Position numbers and translations under genes: made by a program. Shown here one piece after another: positions 46,164 to 56,900 of a stretch of 64,000 nucleotides of DNA (position 1 is its first letter; each line of letters starts with the position of its first letter). Under the pieces are notes generated by a model. That model was not told where the DNA came from. It ran no database searches and saw only the letters and a list, made by a program, of their open reading frames with translations. Location: assembly GCA_958510875.1 (NCBI GenBank), contig OY294070.1, positions 23,117,631-23,181,630 of the forward strand, in the 5' to 3' direction. Source of the stretch: Endomychus coccineus. Lineage: Eukaryota; Arthropoda; Insecta; Coleoptera; Endomychidae.

Positions 46164-46169
<6 letters not shown>

Positions 46170-46570
46170 ATGGTACGTTTCATCTTCGCTATAAATAAAA
46201 CTTCAATATGGTTAATTCAAAATGCAAGATCTATTTTATATTTCGCACTTAAGCGACAGCACTTAGTTGCATAGTTGTAATATTCTGAATATATACGATA
46301 TACAGTATGAACCATAATGTGACGGATAATTTAATTTTTTTAGATTAACACAGGATATCCGGAAATTCATATGCCACATATCAGGAGGTGATTTATACAT
46401 GAAAGAATAAGAAAAAAATTTGAACCAACATTATGTTAGCAATTGCTTCAGTAAAGAGCTACGACGTCTTAAAGATGAGGTGTCTACAAGGTGGTTTCCG
46501 TTTCATATCTCAGGAACCATAATATGCCAACCTTTCAATTTTGGTAGTAATTTAACTATTATCGATGCAA
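46164..46570. other. Intergenic, nothing recognised
   Basis: A 62-codon plus frame at 46420-46608 shows no recognised domain. Confidence 0.4.
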
Positions 46571-46854
46571 GAATTTTACCACTGGTGGTACGCGTGAGTG
46601 ATGGATAATAAATAAAACTGTAAATTAATATCATTTTAATGTTTTTATTTCTCCTTTATTATAAGCATGTTATAAATAAACAAATATCTAACCATTAAAT
46701 ATGAAGTTTTCTCAGGAATTTAATTCAAAACGCCTTTGAACAGTTTTAGAAGAGTAAATATTATACGTTCATTAAAATATTTAGGTCTGGTGGTACGCCA
46801 AAATGTCTCAAATAGTCAAGTGGTACGCAGGTGCAAAAAGGTTGGGAACCTCTG
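46571..46854 (-). mobile_element. hAT-like non-autonomous terminus or fragment
   Basis: The minus strand begins CAGAGGTTCCCAACC at 46854, the form of hAT-superfamily TIRs. GTACCAC/GTGGTAC motifs recur at 46795, 46830 and 46585. The opposite TIR was not found. It abuts the broken jockey RT at about 46900. Confidence 0.5.
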
Positions 46855-46899
46855 CTTTATATCGTTGATGTGAAGAAGAAACAGCAATGGCCCAATGTT

Positions 46900-47510
46900 G
46901 CCCCTGAGGCAACCCCGATGGAACATTCATGTCTTCAGAAATAAAAGTTTTTAGCTTTACTATTTGTTTCCTGTTGATGAGGAAGCTTTTCAACCACTTC
47001 AATGATGCACCTTGTATACCTACTGAGTATAGTATCGAGATCAATAGATTATGATTTATGCAAGCAAAAGCTTTACAAAAATCGGTGTATATACAGTCTT
47101 TGACCCTTTTCATAAAAAGCCTCCAAGACAAATTGTGTAAATAGTAATAAATTAGTCTTAGCGGATTTTCCCTTAGTAAAACCATGCTGTTCATCAATTA
47201 TTATATGTTTATGGACTAGAGAAAAATGTTCCGTTACTATGCTCTCGAATAGCTTTGGTATACATGATAAAATAGAAATTGGTCTGTAATTTTTGATGTC
47301 AGTTTTGTGACCGCTTTTATAGATTGGGGTTATAAAACTAAATTTCCAATAATCAGGAAAAATGCCTACCTCCAAAGATTTATTATACAAAAAATACAAG
47401 GGTCTTGATAAAATAAAATGCAATTAAAAAAAAAACAGGTGGTACTCCATCAGGACCCGGACCCTTGTTTGAGTCCAACTTACTTATGGCTGAATAAATT
47501 TGATATGAAG
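46900..47510 (-). pseudogene. Jockey-like RT N-terminal half
   Basis: Minus strand: KLDSNKGPGPDGVPP near 47470, a frame change at the A run (47424-47437), then SFITPIYKSGHKTDIKNYRP, ISILSCIPKLFESIV and DEQHGFTKGKSAKTNLLLF. After another frame change at about 47110 come DCIYTDFCKAFACINHNLLI (motif A, with FD altered to FA) and NVPSGLPQG (motif B) at about 46915. It breaks off just after motif B, before the YADD box, at the hAT-like piece. The truncated motif and frame changes mark it inactive. It differs in sequence from the jockey fragment at 5590. Confidence 0.82.
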
Positions 47511-48039
47511 ATGACTTGTTAAAACATTATTATTTGAATTCAATATCGGAATATTTATTTTTTTATTTGTATAAACTGAAGAGAAGTCTCCTGCATACCA
47601 TTAGCGATATCATTTCCATATGAGACCTTTTATCCATTGAAGGACATCTCGTTAGGATATTCGTTGGCGTTCCGTTTTTAATTTATGTACCTAGTTGAAA
47701 AAATATTCAATTTTCGAGGGAATTTTATTTTCTGTATCACGTATATTATTTTTGTAACATTACTCTGAAATTCGTTTTCTTAAGTGAGAAAAAAAAATGA
47801 AACGTGTGGCACTCGGGGACTGCCGCAGTGAAGCTATTGCATAGCACTACGCCACTGGAAAAAGTTGGGCAGAAAACCATCCACTACCCCTTCAAAATCT
47901 TCACGAATTATGAGTAAAAAAGAGTATCATCTTGATCTCTATGAAGAGTATTCTGTGACAAGTGCATAGATAACTCTACTACCGGTAGTAGAGTTATCTA
48001 TGGTGACAAGTGCCAGTTGACTTGTAAACACAATTTTAT
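47511..48039. other. Intergenic; short palindrome
   Basis: A 32-bp near-perfect palindrome lies at 47966-48002 (ATAACTCTACTACCGG and inverse CCGGTAGTAGAGTTAT). Otherwise nothing recognised. Confidence 0.5.
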
Positions 48040-48700
48040 ACTAAAGTTTTAACGTTCAGATCTCGATAGCGCTTCCGGCTCCGGGATTTTCACGTGGCCT
48101 ATCGAAATTAGAAGGTTCGAATTGTGTAAAACACAATTGCATGAACGCCAGACGACTTATGTAATTAGCTACGAACGTAATCATTTTGACATATCGTCGA
48201 GGAGCTCGCTGCGCGTAAGTTAGAGTTTATACATTTTACCTCTATTTTGTTAATTTGGGGCCGATTCGAACCCCGTGCGGCCGGCGCCAGTTGTAATAAA
48301 GTATTTTGGGCTATGGGCCGCTAGCTTTAACCTGCTTTCGGTATATTTAAGTAGCTAGAAAATTCCATTTCGTACGTCGCACGTCAGATGCTAGTAGGTG
48401 ACAGCTGAGAATACCTCAAACTGTTTTAATTAAATTTTCCTATTTAATCGACATTTTGGGGGCCGAGACTATGCTATTTAGTTGACCCCGTTCATAAACT
48501 AACGTCATGGAGCGAAAACCGCATGCGAAAAGTCCTCGTTAAGACGTTCTATGTACCGTAAATTTGCACTTTTCTAACTCGCGACCTACGCGCTTCTCAC
48601 GTGAACGTCATTCGATTTATCGAAAATTAACCAATTCAAAACAGTTTTCGACTCAGTTTGGGGCTATCACGACCTTCTAAAAGGTTCACAGTTAACATTT
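48040..48700 (-). repeat. Inverted relative of the 15181-16174 element interior
   Basis: The text matches the inverse of about 15400-16020: GGGATTTTCACGTGGCCTAT, ACATTTTGGGGGCCGAGACT-like, GCGAAAACCGCATGCGAAAA, GCGCTTCTCACGTGAACGTC. The CCGGGATATC TIRs are missing at both ends. GC content is above local average. Confidence 0.78.
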
Positions 48701-49789
48701 CGACAATTTTAAGCTCGGCCGAGCTACATGGTAGGCGGAGTGGTGGGTGTCAGGATATTTCGTTACGGTATTTGTTTTTTGTTTTTTTAGATTTTCGTTA
48801 CGGTATTTGTCTTTTGTTTTTTTTTCTTGATTCGGTCGCCGCGCTGAAAGCCTGCGATAAAAGCTATATGCAATAGCTTAAAAGATAAAAATTCGATGAA
48901 AAATGACTATGCTAATTGCTTTCTCCATCACTTCATAGATCACAGATAATAGTGCAATGGAATTGGTTGAATTCTAGCTGCCTTCCAGCTGGAAGCGTAA
49001 ACAACCTATAGAAAACTGGTGTTATGTTACTTTTCTAATCAAGTGCATAAAAGAATGTCATTTCGAAATCAAAATGACAATTGAACAGTCATCCATAGGT
49101 GGATTTAACGTAAGTGACAGAACATTTCTTATAATCTGCTTCTAGAGATTTCAATATTCTTGATTCGATAATTACAAAATCATGATATCCGTAAGCAAAG
49201 CCTCCTATGTTGTAGCTACTATATCGTGTTTTTACAACCGTTAGGTCATTTTACATGTTCAATTTATACACTCGGAAGCATCAGTGCCTATGTATATGTA
49301 CAAACGGCGTAACCTGAATGAATCGCATGTTTCACATTCGATTTGTTAAATTCTAATGGGTAACCTCGGTGAATGAGTAGACTGACTTGATGGAGAACCT
49401 CCTTATTCTACGGCAAAATCGAATAGAAGTAAATTTATGGTAGGTACTGATTAAATTTATAAGCGGAAATTGATTCTTGCCGCGAGTAACCTGGCCACAG
49501 ACTGAATGATAATAATTAATTTAAAGCTCAGTCGATTGGATTAATTCTGTTCAAATATAAAATTATTTTCAAATTAAGTTTATACCAACAGCAAATTCAA
49601 AAGCTAACTCGCAGTAATAATGTTCAGCCTCACATACGTATAATTATTTCAAAGTTGTTAATTCCGAACTATTTTCATATACGAGTGTTACTCGCTTCAA
49701 TGAAATATTAAATTTGAAGTATTATAAATCGTCATCATTATGTTTAATTTATTAAATGAAGTAAAACCAATGAATTAACTTTAATCTGA
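48701..49789. other. Intergenic; local duplication
   Basis: ATTTTCGTTACGGTATTTGT-like text occurs twice at 48758-48815. Nothing coding recognised. Confidence 0.45.
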
Positions 49790-50076
49790 TCAGACTTTCT
49801 TGCTACCCATAATCATTTCCTCATGATCTTCGTCATAATATATTAGAAGTGTTAGTTGAAATGGATTATTGGCCTTTTCAACTTGTTTGTTCATCGGCCA
49901 GAGTAACGGATTTTCAAACTTTCCTCCTTGGGCTTCTGCGCATGTTGCAAGGTGAATTTTTTCCCGGCTTCCCTCACCATAGTGGTAATATATAGTATAA
50001 GGGAGGTATTGTAATAGGCCAAACATTTTTTCCGTGTTTTCGCTGATATATCAGTTTTGAGTATTCCTGAGTTCAT
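49790..50076 (-). other. Unrecognised coding-like segment
   Basis: I do not recognise this. On the minus strand a 78-codon frame (GLLQYLPYTIYYHYGEGSRE, then NPLLWPMNKQVEKANNPFQL, ending MIMGSKKV) overlaps a second open frame. Composition is less AT-rich and amino acid usage looks protein-like, but no family or catalytic motif is evident and no splice pattern is clear. It could be a host exon or an unknown element fragment. It lies just outside the foldback at 50196. Confidence 0.25.
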
Positions 50077-50212
50077 CTAGACTATTATTGACATGATACA
50101 GAATTGAAATTTTGCAGATTGCTTTGAAGTGGGGGGAAAAGGAAAACGGTACCCCATTTCGAGTTGTATTTTCTACATCGATTTTCAGTGAAAAGAAATG
50201 ATTTATTTGGTC

Positions 50213-50620
50213 GAAACTTTTTTTATTTCTCAACATAATCTCCTTATAGCCCGATACACTTCGTCCAACGTTTTGCTAATTTTTTGATCCTTTCCAAATA
50301 ATAAGATTTCGGCAATTCTCCAGAAATAGGCGTTTGTTTCAGTGATGATCTCATCGATGGAGCCAAATCTCTTTCCGCCGAGTCATTTCATCAAGTCTGC
50401 AAATAGATAAAAATAGCAGGGGTCCAAATCTGGGGAATATGGTGAATGACAAACCAATTCGTAGCGCACTTCATGCAAGTTTGCTATTGGAACTGCGGAT
50501 CGTTGTCCTGATGGAAGAGTACTTCATTCTTTGCCAAATGAGCTTTGCCTTCAAATCGACGTCGAATCGATCCAACAGCTTTGTATAATATAGTTCAGGC
50601 AATAAGCCGGGAAAAATTTA
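50213..50620 (-). pseudogene. Mariner (Mos1/irritans-type) transposase C-terminal fragment, left arm
   Basis: Minus strand in broken frames: ELYYTKLLDRFDVDLKAKL, SALRIGLSFTIFPRFGPLLF (relic of the SPDLAPSDYHLF region) and NVGRSVSGYKEIMLRNKKSF. These match the end of classical mariner transposases. Helix-turn-helix and D1/D2 regions are absent. Several stops. Confidence 0.7.
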
Positions 50621-50775
50621 TAGTAAGCAAGAGTTTCAAAACTTTTTTCGCATTTTGTTCCTAATACTCCATAGATCATTCATGACTAAAAAGATCGCAA
50701 AGGTCGACCTTTCTACTCTCCCAAAACGGGGTTTCAACCCCTCAAAAATTTAGAAAATTAATGAATTAAGAGCCG

Positions 50776-51240
50776 AAAATGACCCCTAGTATGTTTTTTG
50801 GGTCGCTGATCACGATTCCGTAGTTAGTTTTCTCGGAAAACTACCCCCAGATGAGAACTTTGGGAAATTTGGGATTTTCCTGGGGGTTGTGAATAATAAA
50901 CATGATGTTGTTGCAACAAAGACCTCTAGTAGGTTTTTTGGGTCGCTCATCACGATTCCGTTGTTATTTTTCTCAAAAAATTCTCATCCAGATTGAAAAT
51001 TCGGGAAATTTGAGATTTTCCTGAGACGGTTATGAATAATAAAGTATAATTTTGTTGCAAAAATGACCTCTGGTAGGTCGCTGATCACGATTCCGCTGTT
51101 ATTTTTCCCAAAAAAACTCTCTCTAGATGGAAAATTCGGGAAATTTCAGATTTTCCTGAGACGGTTATGAATATTAAAGTATAATGTTGCAGCAAAAATG
51201 ACCTCTGGTCCCTATTGGTTTTCTTGGAAAACCATCTCCA
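50776..51240 (+). repeat. Tandem array, about 140-bp units, 3.3 copies
   Basis: GACC(C/T)CTAGT-type starts lie at 50781, 50921, 51065 and 51200 (spacings 140, 144, 135). Each unit contains GGTCGCTGATCACGATTCCG (one with CTCATC), then GGGAAATTT and GATTTTCCTG. Non-coding. Confidence 0.85.
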
Positions 51241-51399
51241 GAGTGAAAAATCCTGAAAATTGTGATTTCCTTTGCAGTTTCGGGGAATAAAATGAAAAAA
51301 AATTTCAGGTATGTATTATTACTTTTTCTATTTTTTATTAAAGATCTACTTTTCTAAACTTCATTATTCTACATATTTGTTTGCATCATTACATACATT

Positions 51400-51421
51400 T
51401 TTATTATTATTATTATTATTA
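51400..51421. repeat. TTA microsatellite
   Basis: About seven TTA/ATT units in the foldback loop. Confidence 0.85.
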
Positions 51422-51744
51422 TCATCATAAATGTTTTCATTCATTTACATAATTTTGAAAATATAAAATTTTCAGTTCGTACTTTAATCCTCATCAGATT
51501 CATTATCGAATTCATTTTCTAAAATTCTATTATGATCATCATAAAACATACTAGGGCTCATTTTCGGCTCTTAATTCATTAATTTTCTGAACTTTTGGAC
51601 TTTTTTTATAAGAATGCCACTCTGAGGGGTTGTAGAAAGGTCGACTCCCGCGGTCTTGATAGTCATGAATGATCTATGGGGTATTAGGAACAAAATACAA
51701 AAAAAATATTCATTTTCCGGTCCGTTGCCTGAACTAATATACAA

Positions 51745-52175
51745 CGGTGATCGTTTTTCCCTGATTACCTTGACCAAAACAATCACCGGCGTATATTATG
51801 CAGAGCTGTTGGATCGATTCGACGCCGATTTAAGCTAAAGCGGCCGCATTTGGTAAAGAAAAAAGTGCTCTTTCACCGGGGCAAAGGTCCACAATCGCAT
51901 TGACAAAATTGCATGAATTGCGCTACGAATTGGTTCGTCATCCACCATATTCTCCAGATTTTGACCCCCTGCCATTTTTATCTATTCCCAAACTCGCAGA
52001 AATGGCTCGGCGGAAAGAGACTTGGGTCCAACGATGACGTCATCGGTGAAACAAACGCCTGTTTTGAATAATTTCCGAAATCGTATTATTTGGAAGGGAT
52101 CGAAAAATTATAAAAACGTTGGACGAAGTGTATCGGGTTACAAGGGGATTATGTTGAGAAATAAAATAGGTTTTG
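51745..52175 (+). pseudogene. Mariner transposase C-terminal fragment, right arm
   Basis: Plus strand: YYAELLDRFDADLS, then broken frames with IALRIGSSSTIFSRF and RRNGSAERDLGP, ending IIWKGSKNYKNVGRSVSGYK. It is the mirror copy of the left arm and slightly better preserved. No catalytic region; inactive. Confidence 0.7.
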
Positions 52176-52192
52176 ACCAAATAAATCATTCA

Positions 52193-52611
52193 TTGTTTCA
52201 ATTTACAGGGACATTTCTCCTTGCCCTCGTAGAGTATATCTTACCGTCTTCCACTAGCGGTTTCTAAATCATTTCTAAAATATTTGCTGTCCCTTCAATC
52301 ATACACTTAACGCGCAGAATTCTCCTAAATATGTTAGATATGGGAAATTTGAATTGGTACTATTACGAGTATTAATCTGTGGCTTAGTGATTTTTTATTA
52401 AGTTTATTTTGAAGAAATGTATTTATTATCTTGACCTCACAACCGTTATTTTCAGCAATATCCATGCTTCTGTTTAATTCTATAAATGGGAGTTATCTTT
52501 AGAAGAAGAAAAAAGACATAAACTCAATATTCTATAAGCCATAGATGTATTAAAACATTCGAAAAGCAATAGTAACTTATTAAATGTTCAAATTGATACC
52601 AACAATTTTGT
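52193..52611. other. Intergenic, nothing recognised
   Basis: AT-rich spacer. Confidence 0.4.
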
Positions 52612-52825
52612 ATATAAAAATTCTCGGGAAATGGGTCACATTAACACTTTGTTTTATATTTTCGTCTTAACGTACGTTTCAGTCTCACGACCATCATCAG
52701 AAAACTTATTATGGCATAGAGAACCACGAATAATCGAAATTGTATCGTCAATATTTCAAGTATAACATATAACAAAAATCCACTATTCAGTAATATTCTT
52801 ATAATATACAAGCGCATCTTTATTA
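52612..52825 (-). mobile_element. PLE-1 3' terminal region, solo
   Basis: Minus orientation: end motif TATAAAAATTCTCGGGAAAT at 52613, the ribozyme-like block at 52664, then 3' untranslated text (ACCACGAATAATCGAAATTG). No coding part. Confidence 0.75.
52664..52705 (-). ncRNA. Hammerhead-ribozyme-like motif, copy 7
   Basis: GTTTT, CTGATGA, T, GGTC-GTGA-GACT, GAAACGTACGTT, AAGAC. Here the cleavage-site nucleotide is T. The last stem II pair is weakened. Confidence 0.62.
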
Positions 52826-53395
52826 CAACAATTTTGTGAATAAACTTCCAACAAAACCATTGTCTACACCATCCGTCAATTTGTACCTAATTCAGATTGA
52901 TTTCTAATATTTAAGGACATAATTTTAGATTTAATTCTAGTTGATAGCTCCTGGTCATAATGTGGTGAAATAATGTGTCAGCATTAAATGTTAGAAATCT
53001 TGTGTAAATGTGAATTCAATTGGAAGTTAGAGACTTCCGAAATTTAAAATTATCTTAGACTATCTAAATGCCGAAATCATAGATATATTGACCTATATAC
53101 CATCCAACTCGCCCAGATAGAATTTTGCATACTAATTCAGGTCCGGTTCAGGGCTTTGCGGAAAATATGAGCTAAATGGTTCAGTTCAGGACGAACTGTT
53201 TTGTTGTAAGATAATCCAGTCGTTACGTTAAATATCACATGATTAATATGGACCATTTTCGAGTAACTGAAGGGATTAAGCATTCCTATTTAATCGTACA
53301 CAGAATCGAAAAAACTAGAAGACTTGTGTCGGGTTGTAATAAAATTGTTGCACTAACATGAGGTCATTTTGGTCTAGGATCTAGACCGATATTGA
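52826..53395. other. Intergenic, nothing recognised
   Basis: No ORF or matched repeat. Confidence 0.4.
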
Positions 53396-55412
53396 TTGAC
53401 TGAACATTAACCCGATGGCACTATGGTTTATCGTTAGAGAACGTTTCAATAACCAATTCATCTCACAGACCGAATTTTCCCCGGCTGCTAGATCTCGAGA
53501 TACGGCATCCGCATTTTTTTTTTGACTGGAGGTTAACCCTTTCCAAGTTGCGGTTAGTTGAAAAGCATGCCATTTTTATACACTTGTATACGTGTCCGTT
53601 TATCAGGCCGACCAGTTAAAATTGAACCGAAAATGGACTGCAAGTTAACCCTTCCAAACCTGGTGGAGAATGTTCATTGGTGTTGGCAATTGTTAACATA
53701 CCCTATGCCATCAAAAGTTTTCGGTCCGTTTTCGAGTAATTGGCCATTATTTAAACCAAAGATGTTTCTTTTTTTCATTTTGTGGATAAAACTTGCGGGT
53801 TACAAGGTAACATGATGGCACCATGTTAAATAACTTTATTAGAGGTCAAATGAAGATTTAAAATTATTGCCATCACTCCTTGCCTATTTCAACCCCCCAA
53901 AACTCCATGAAATCATCCGGCAGAATGAAAAAAATAAATAAAAAAGAGCCGTTTCGATTTTAAACCCAGCCAGAGTCTCAATAGTTGACTAATTTATCAT
54001 AAAATTGGTCATATTATCATATGATTAATATTTTTTGGGGGTGGTTTTAGAGGGTTTCAGGAGGTTGAAATAGACAAGGAGTGACGGCGTTCATTGGTGT
54101 TGGCAATTGTTAACATACCCTATGCCATCAAAAGTTTTCGGTCCATTTTCGAGTAATTGGCCATTATTTAAACCAAAAATAGTTCTTTTTTTCATTTTGT
54201 GGATAAAACTTGTGGGTTACAAGGTAACATGATGGCACCATGTTAAATAACTTTATTAGAGGTCAAATGAAGATTTAAAATTATTGCCATCACTCCTTGT
54301 CTATTTCAACCCCCCAAAACTCCATGAAATCATCCGGCAGAATGAAAAAAATAAATAAAAAAGAGCCGTTTCTATTTTAAACCCAGCCAGAGTCTCAATA
54401 GTTGACTAATTCATCATAAAATTGGTCATATTATCATATGATTCATATTTTTTGGGGGTGGTTTTAGAGGGTTTCAGGAGGTTGAAATAGACAAGGAGTG
54501 ACGGCGTTCATTGGTGTTGGCAATTGTTAACATACCCTATGCCATCAAAAGTTTTCGGTCCATTTTCAAGTAATTGGCCATTATTTAAACCAAAAATGTT
54601 TCTTTTTTTCATTTTGTGGATAAAACTTGCGGGTTACAAAGTAACATGATGGCACCATGTTAAATAACTTTATTAGAGGTCAAATGAAGATTTAAAATTA
54701 TTGCCATTACTCCTTGTCTATCTCAACCCCCCAAAACTCCATGAAATCATCCGGCAGAATGAAAAAAATAAATAAAAAAGAGCCGTTTCTATTTTAAACC
54801 CAGCCAGAGTCTCAATAGTTGACTAATTTATCATAAAATTGGTCATATGATTCATATTTTTTGGGGGTGGTTTTAGAGGGTTTCAGGAGGTTGAAATAGA
54901 CAAGGAGTGACGGCAATCATTTTAAATCTTCATTTGACCTCCAATAAAGTTATTTAACATGGTGCCATCATGTTGCCTTGTAACCCGCAAGTTTTATCCA
55001 CAAAATGAAAGAAACATGTTCGGTCCAAATAATGGCCAATTACTCGAAAATGGACCGATAACTTTTGATGGCATAGGGTATGTTAACAATTGCCAACACC
55101 AATGAACATTCTTCACCAGGTTTGGAAGGGTTAACTTGCAGTCCATTTTCGGTCCAATTTTAACTGGTCGGCCTGATAAACGGTCACGATAAAAAATGAT
55201 GACACATGGTGGAAGTATATAAAAATGGCTTGCTTTTCAACTAAACGCAACTTGGAAAGGGTTAACCTCCAGTCAAAAAAAAAATGCGGATGCCGTATCT
55301 CGAGATCTAGCAGCCGGGGAAAATTCGGTCTGTGAGATGAATTGGTCATTGAAACGTCCTCTAACGATAAACCATAGTGCCATCGGGTTAATGTTCAGTC
55401 AATCAATATCGG
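53396..55412. repeat. Foldback element with internal triplication
   Basis: CCGATATTGATTGACTGAAC at 53396 is mirrored by GTTCAGTCAATCAATATCGG ending at 55412. Arms pair over about 500 bp (for example CTGCTAGATCTCGAGATACG against CGTATCTCGAGATCTAGCAG). Between them a 410-418-bp unit is present three times (53672-54914). No transposase and no clear target duplication; non-coding. Confidence 0.9.
53672..54914 (+). repeat. Three direct tandem units of 416, 418 and 409 bp
   Basis: Each unit runs from GTTCATTGGTGTTGGCAATT to CAAGGAGTGACGGC: 53672-54087, 54088-54505, 54506-54914. They are nearly identical. Unit 3 lacks about 8 bp at ATTATCAT near 54843. Each unit has its own internal hairpin (GCCATCACTCCTTG against CAAGGAGTGACGGC). 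Confidence 0.93.
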
Positions 55413-56499
55413 TTCGTGTAGTTTTGAAATACATACAACGTGATCACGAAAGTATGTGCAGAGTTATTCTCTCCAATTCATCGCCGGCTAATAAACATTT
55501 CCAACCGTCAATGTCTTAGTAAAATCCCATATTTATTTAATCAAACTTGATTTATAGAAACGAACATCGACGAGAGACAACCAGTCTTGCCGAAAAAACT
55601 GTAAACTTCCTCTGTGAAAAAATTCTAACGAAAATAATAAACATTCGCGATCTTCGCAGATATCTCCTCAAATACATCACTGTGTGTTTTTAAGTACAAC
55701 GCTGTGTCATAATAAATTCGTTTTGCTATAATTTTGTAAGATTGATGTTCGTTGGAAGCATGTGTACATAGTTGCTCATCGCAGTATTGCATACGAAATG
55801 ATTGGTGTAACGCGGAATGCTTCGCTTGGTCGACTGGACATATGCGTAAAGAAAAGAAGCCTTGATTTTAACTAATTATGTGTTAATTACTAAGACGGGA
55901 TGTTCAAATCGAGCATTCATTCTCGGAGAAAGTAATTTATGGAAAAATGCGTTCCATAACTGAAATTATTCAGTCGAATGATGGGCAAGCATAGAATGAT
56001 AATCGTGTTCCGGCTATTTTTTCGAAGTCCTTAATTTCTAATTGGAACAGTGTGTATGGTAGTCTTAGTGACGTACAACAACAACAACAACACAAAATCG
56101 CTGTTACTGCTATAGGACGTATATGAAAAATTTCAAGTCTGAAAACTCGACAGGTTTTGACGACGTATGACCAAAGATACTCAAAAAGTGTATCACATTA
56201 TTAGTCAACCCCCTCAAACATATAGAAAGTGTATCAGAATATATGTAAAAAAAATTCAATATGTGATTCTATATCATATTTCCAACAAGAAAGTTTGTAT
56301 ACTACATATTCCTATTTTCAATGGTTAACAAGTAATTCGCTATTTTCGATTTTTTATGAAAATATCACATTCTCATGAAATTGACCTCTTCTTACAATCA
56401 ACAACGAAGGTAGACAAAAGTAAATTATTGCAAATGGAAGAGCAATGAATAAGCTTCCATATTATACCATATTTATTGCAATAATTATGCAATAATTAA
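55413..56499. other. Intergenic; CAA run
   Basis: A CAA microsatellite of about five units lies at 56076-56091. Otherwise no coding or repeat signal. Confidence 0.45.
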
Positions 56500-56900
56500 G
56501 ACATGTTTGAAAAAGTATGATATAAATGTTGCACATAAGCCTATTAATTGGGTTGGGAAATATTTCTCAAATCTAAAACCTGTAATACCTAAAGATAAAC
56601 AAACCCACACAGTATCCAAATTAAATTGTTTAGATTGCGATGGGACTCTAAACAATATTTACAAAAAAGAATGTATGGCCATAAGTATAGCACAAGAAAC
56701 AAAAACTTGGAAAATTCTACCGCCCTTGCTAAACACTGCTTTGATTATAACCATCAATTCGATTACAAAAATGCTAATATTTCAACCAAGGAAACCAATT
56801 ATTATAAGAGATCTATTCTGAAGATGATTCACATAAAACGTGAATCCAAATCTGTAAATCATAGGACTGACGTTCAGACACTAAGTCATATTTATACTAA

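Larger units (their letters stand above)
50196..52192. repeat. Large foldback: 600-650-bp arms holding mariner C-termini, tandem array in the loop
   Basis: Left arm 50196-50799 and right arm 51543-52192 are inverted copies (for example TTTATTTCTCAACATAATC against GATTATGTTGAGAAATAAA). The loop of about 740 bp holds tandem repeats. Each arm contains the same mariner 3' coding end in opposite orientation. The outer limits are judged by eye from loss of pairing. Confidence 0.82.

Noticed and set aside
48245..48275. B-box-like GGGTTCGAATCGG on the minus strand
   Set aside because: The homologous position in the copy at 15181-16174 does not conserve it.
53672..54914. Repeat array as CRISPR-like
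   Set aside because: Units are 410-418 bp, contiguous and without spacers, in an insect-type genome.
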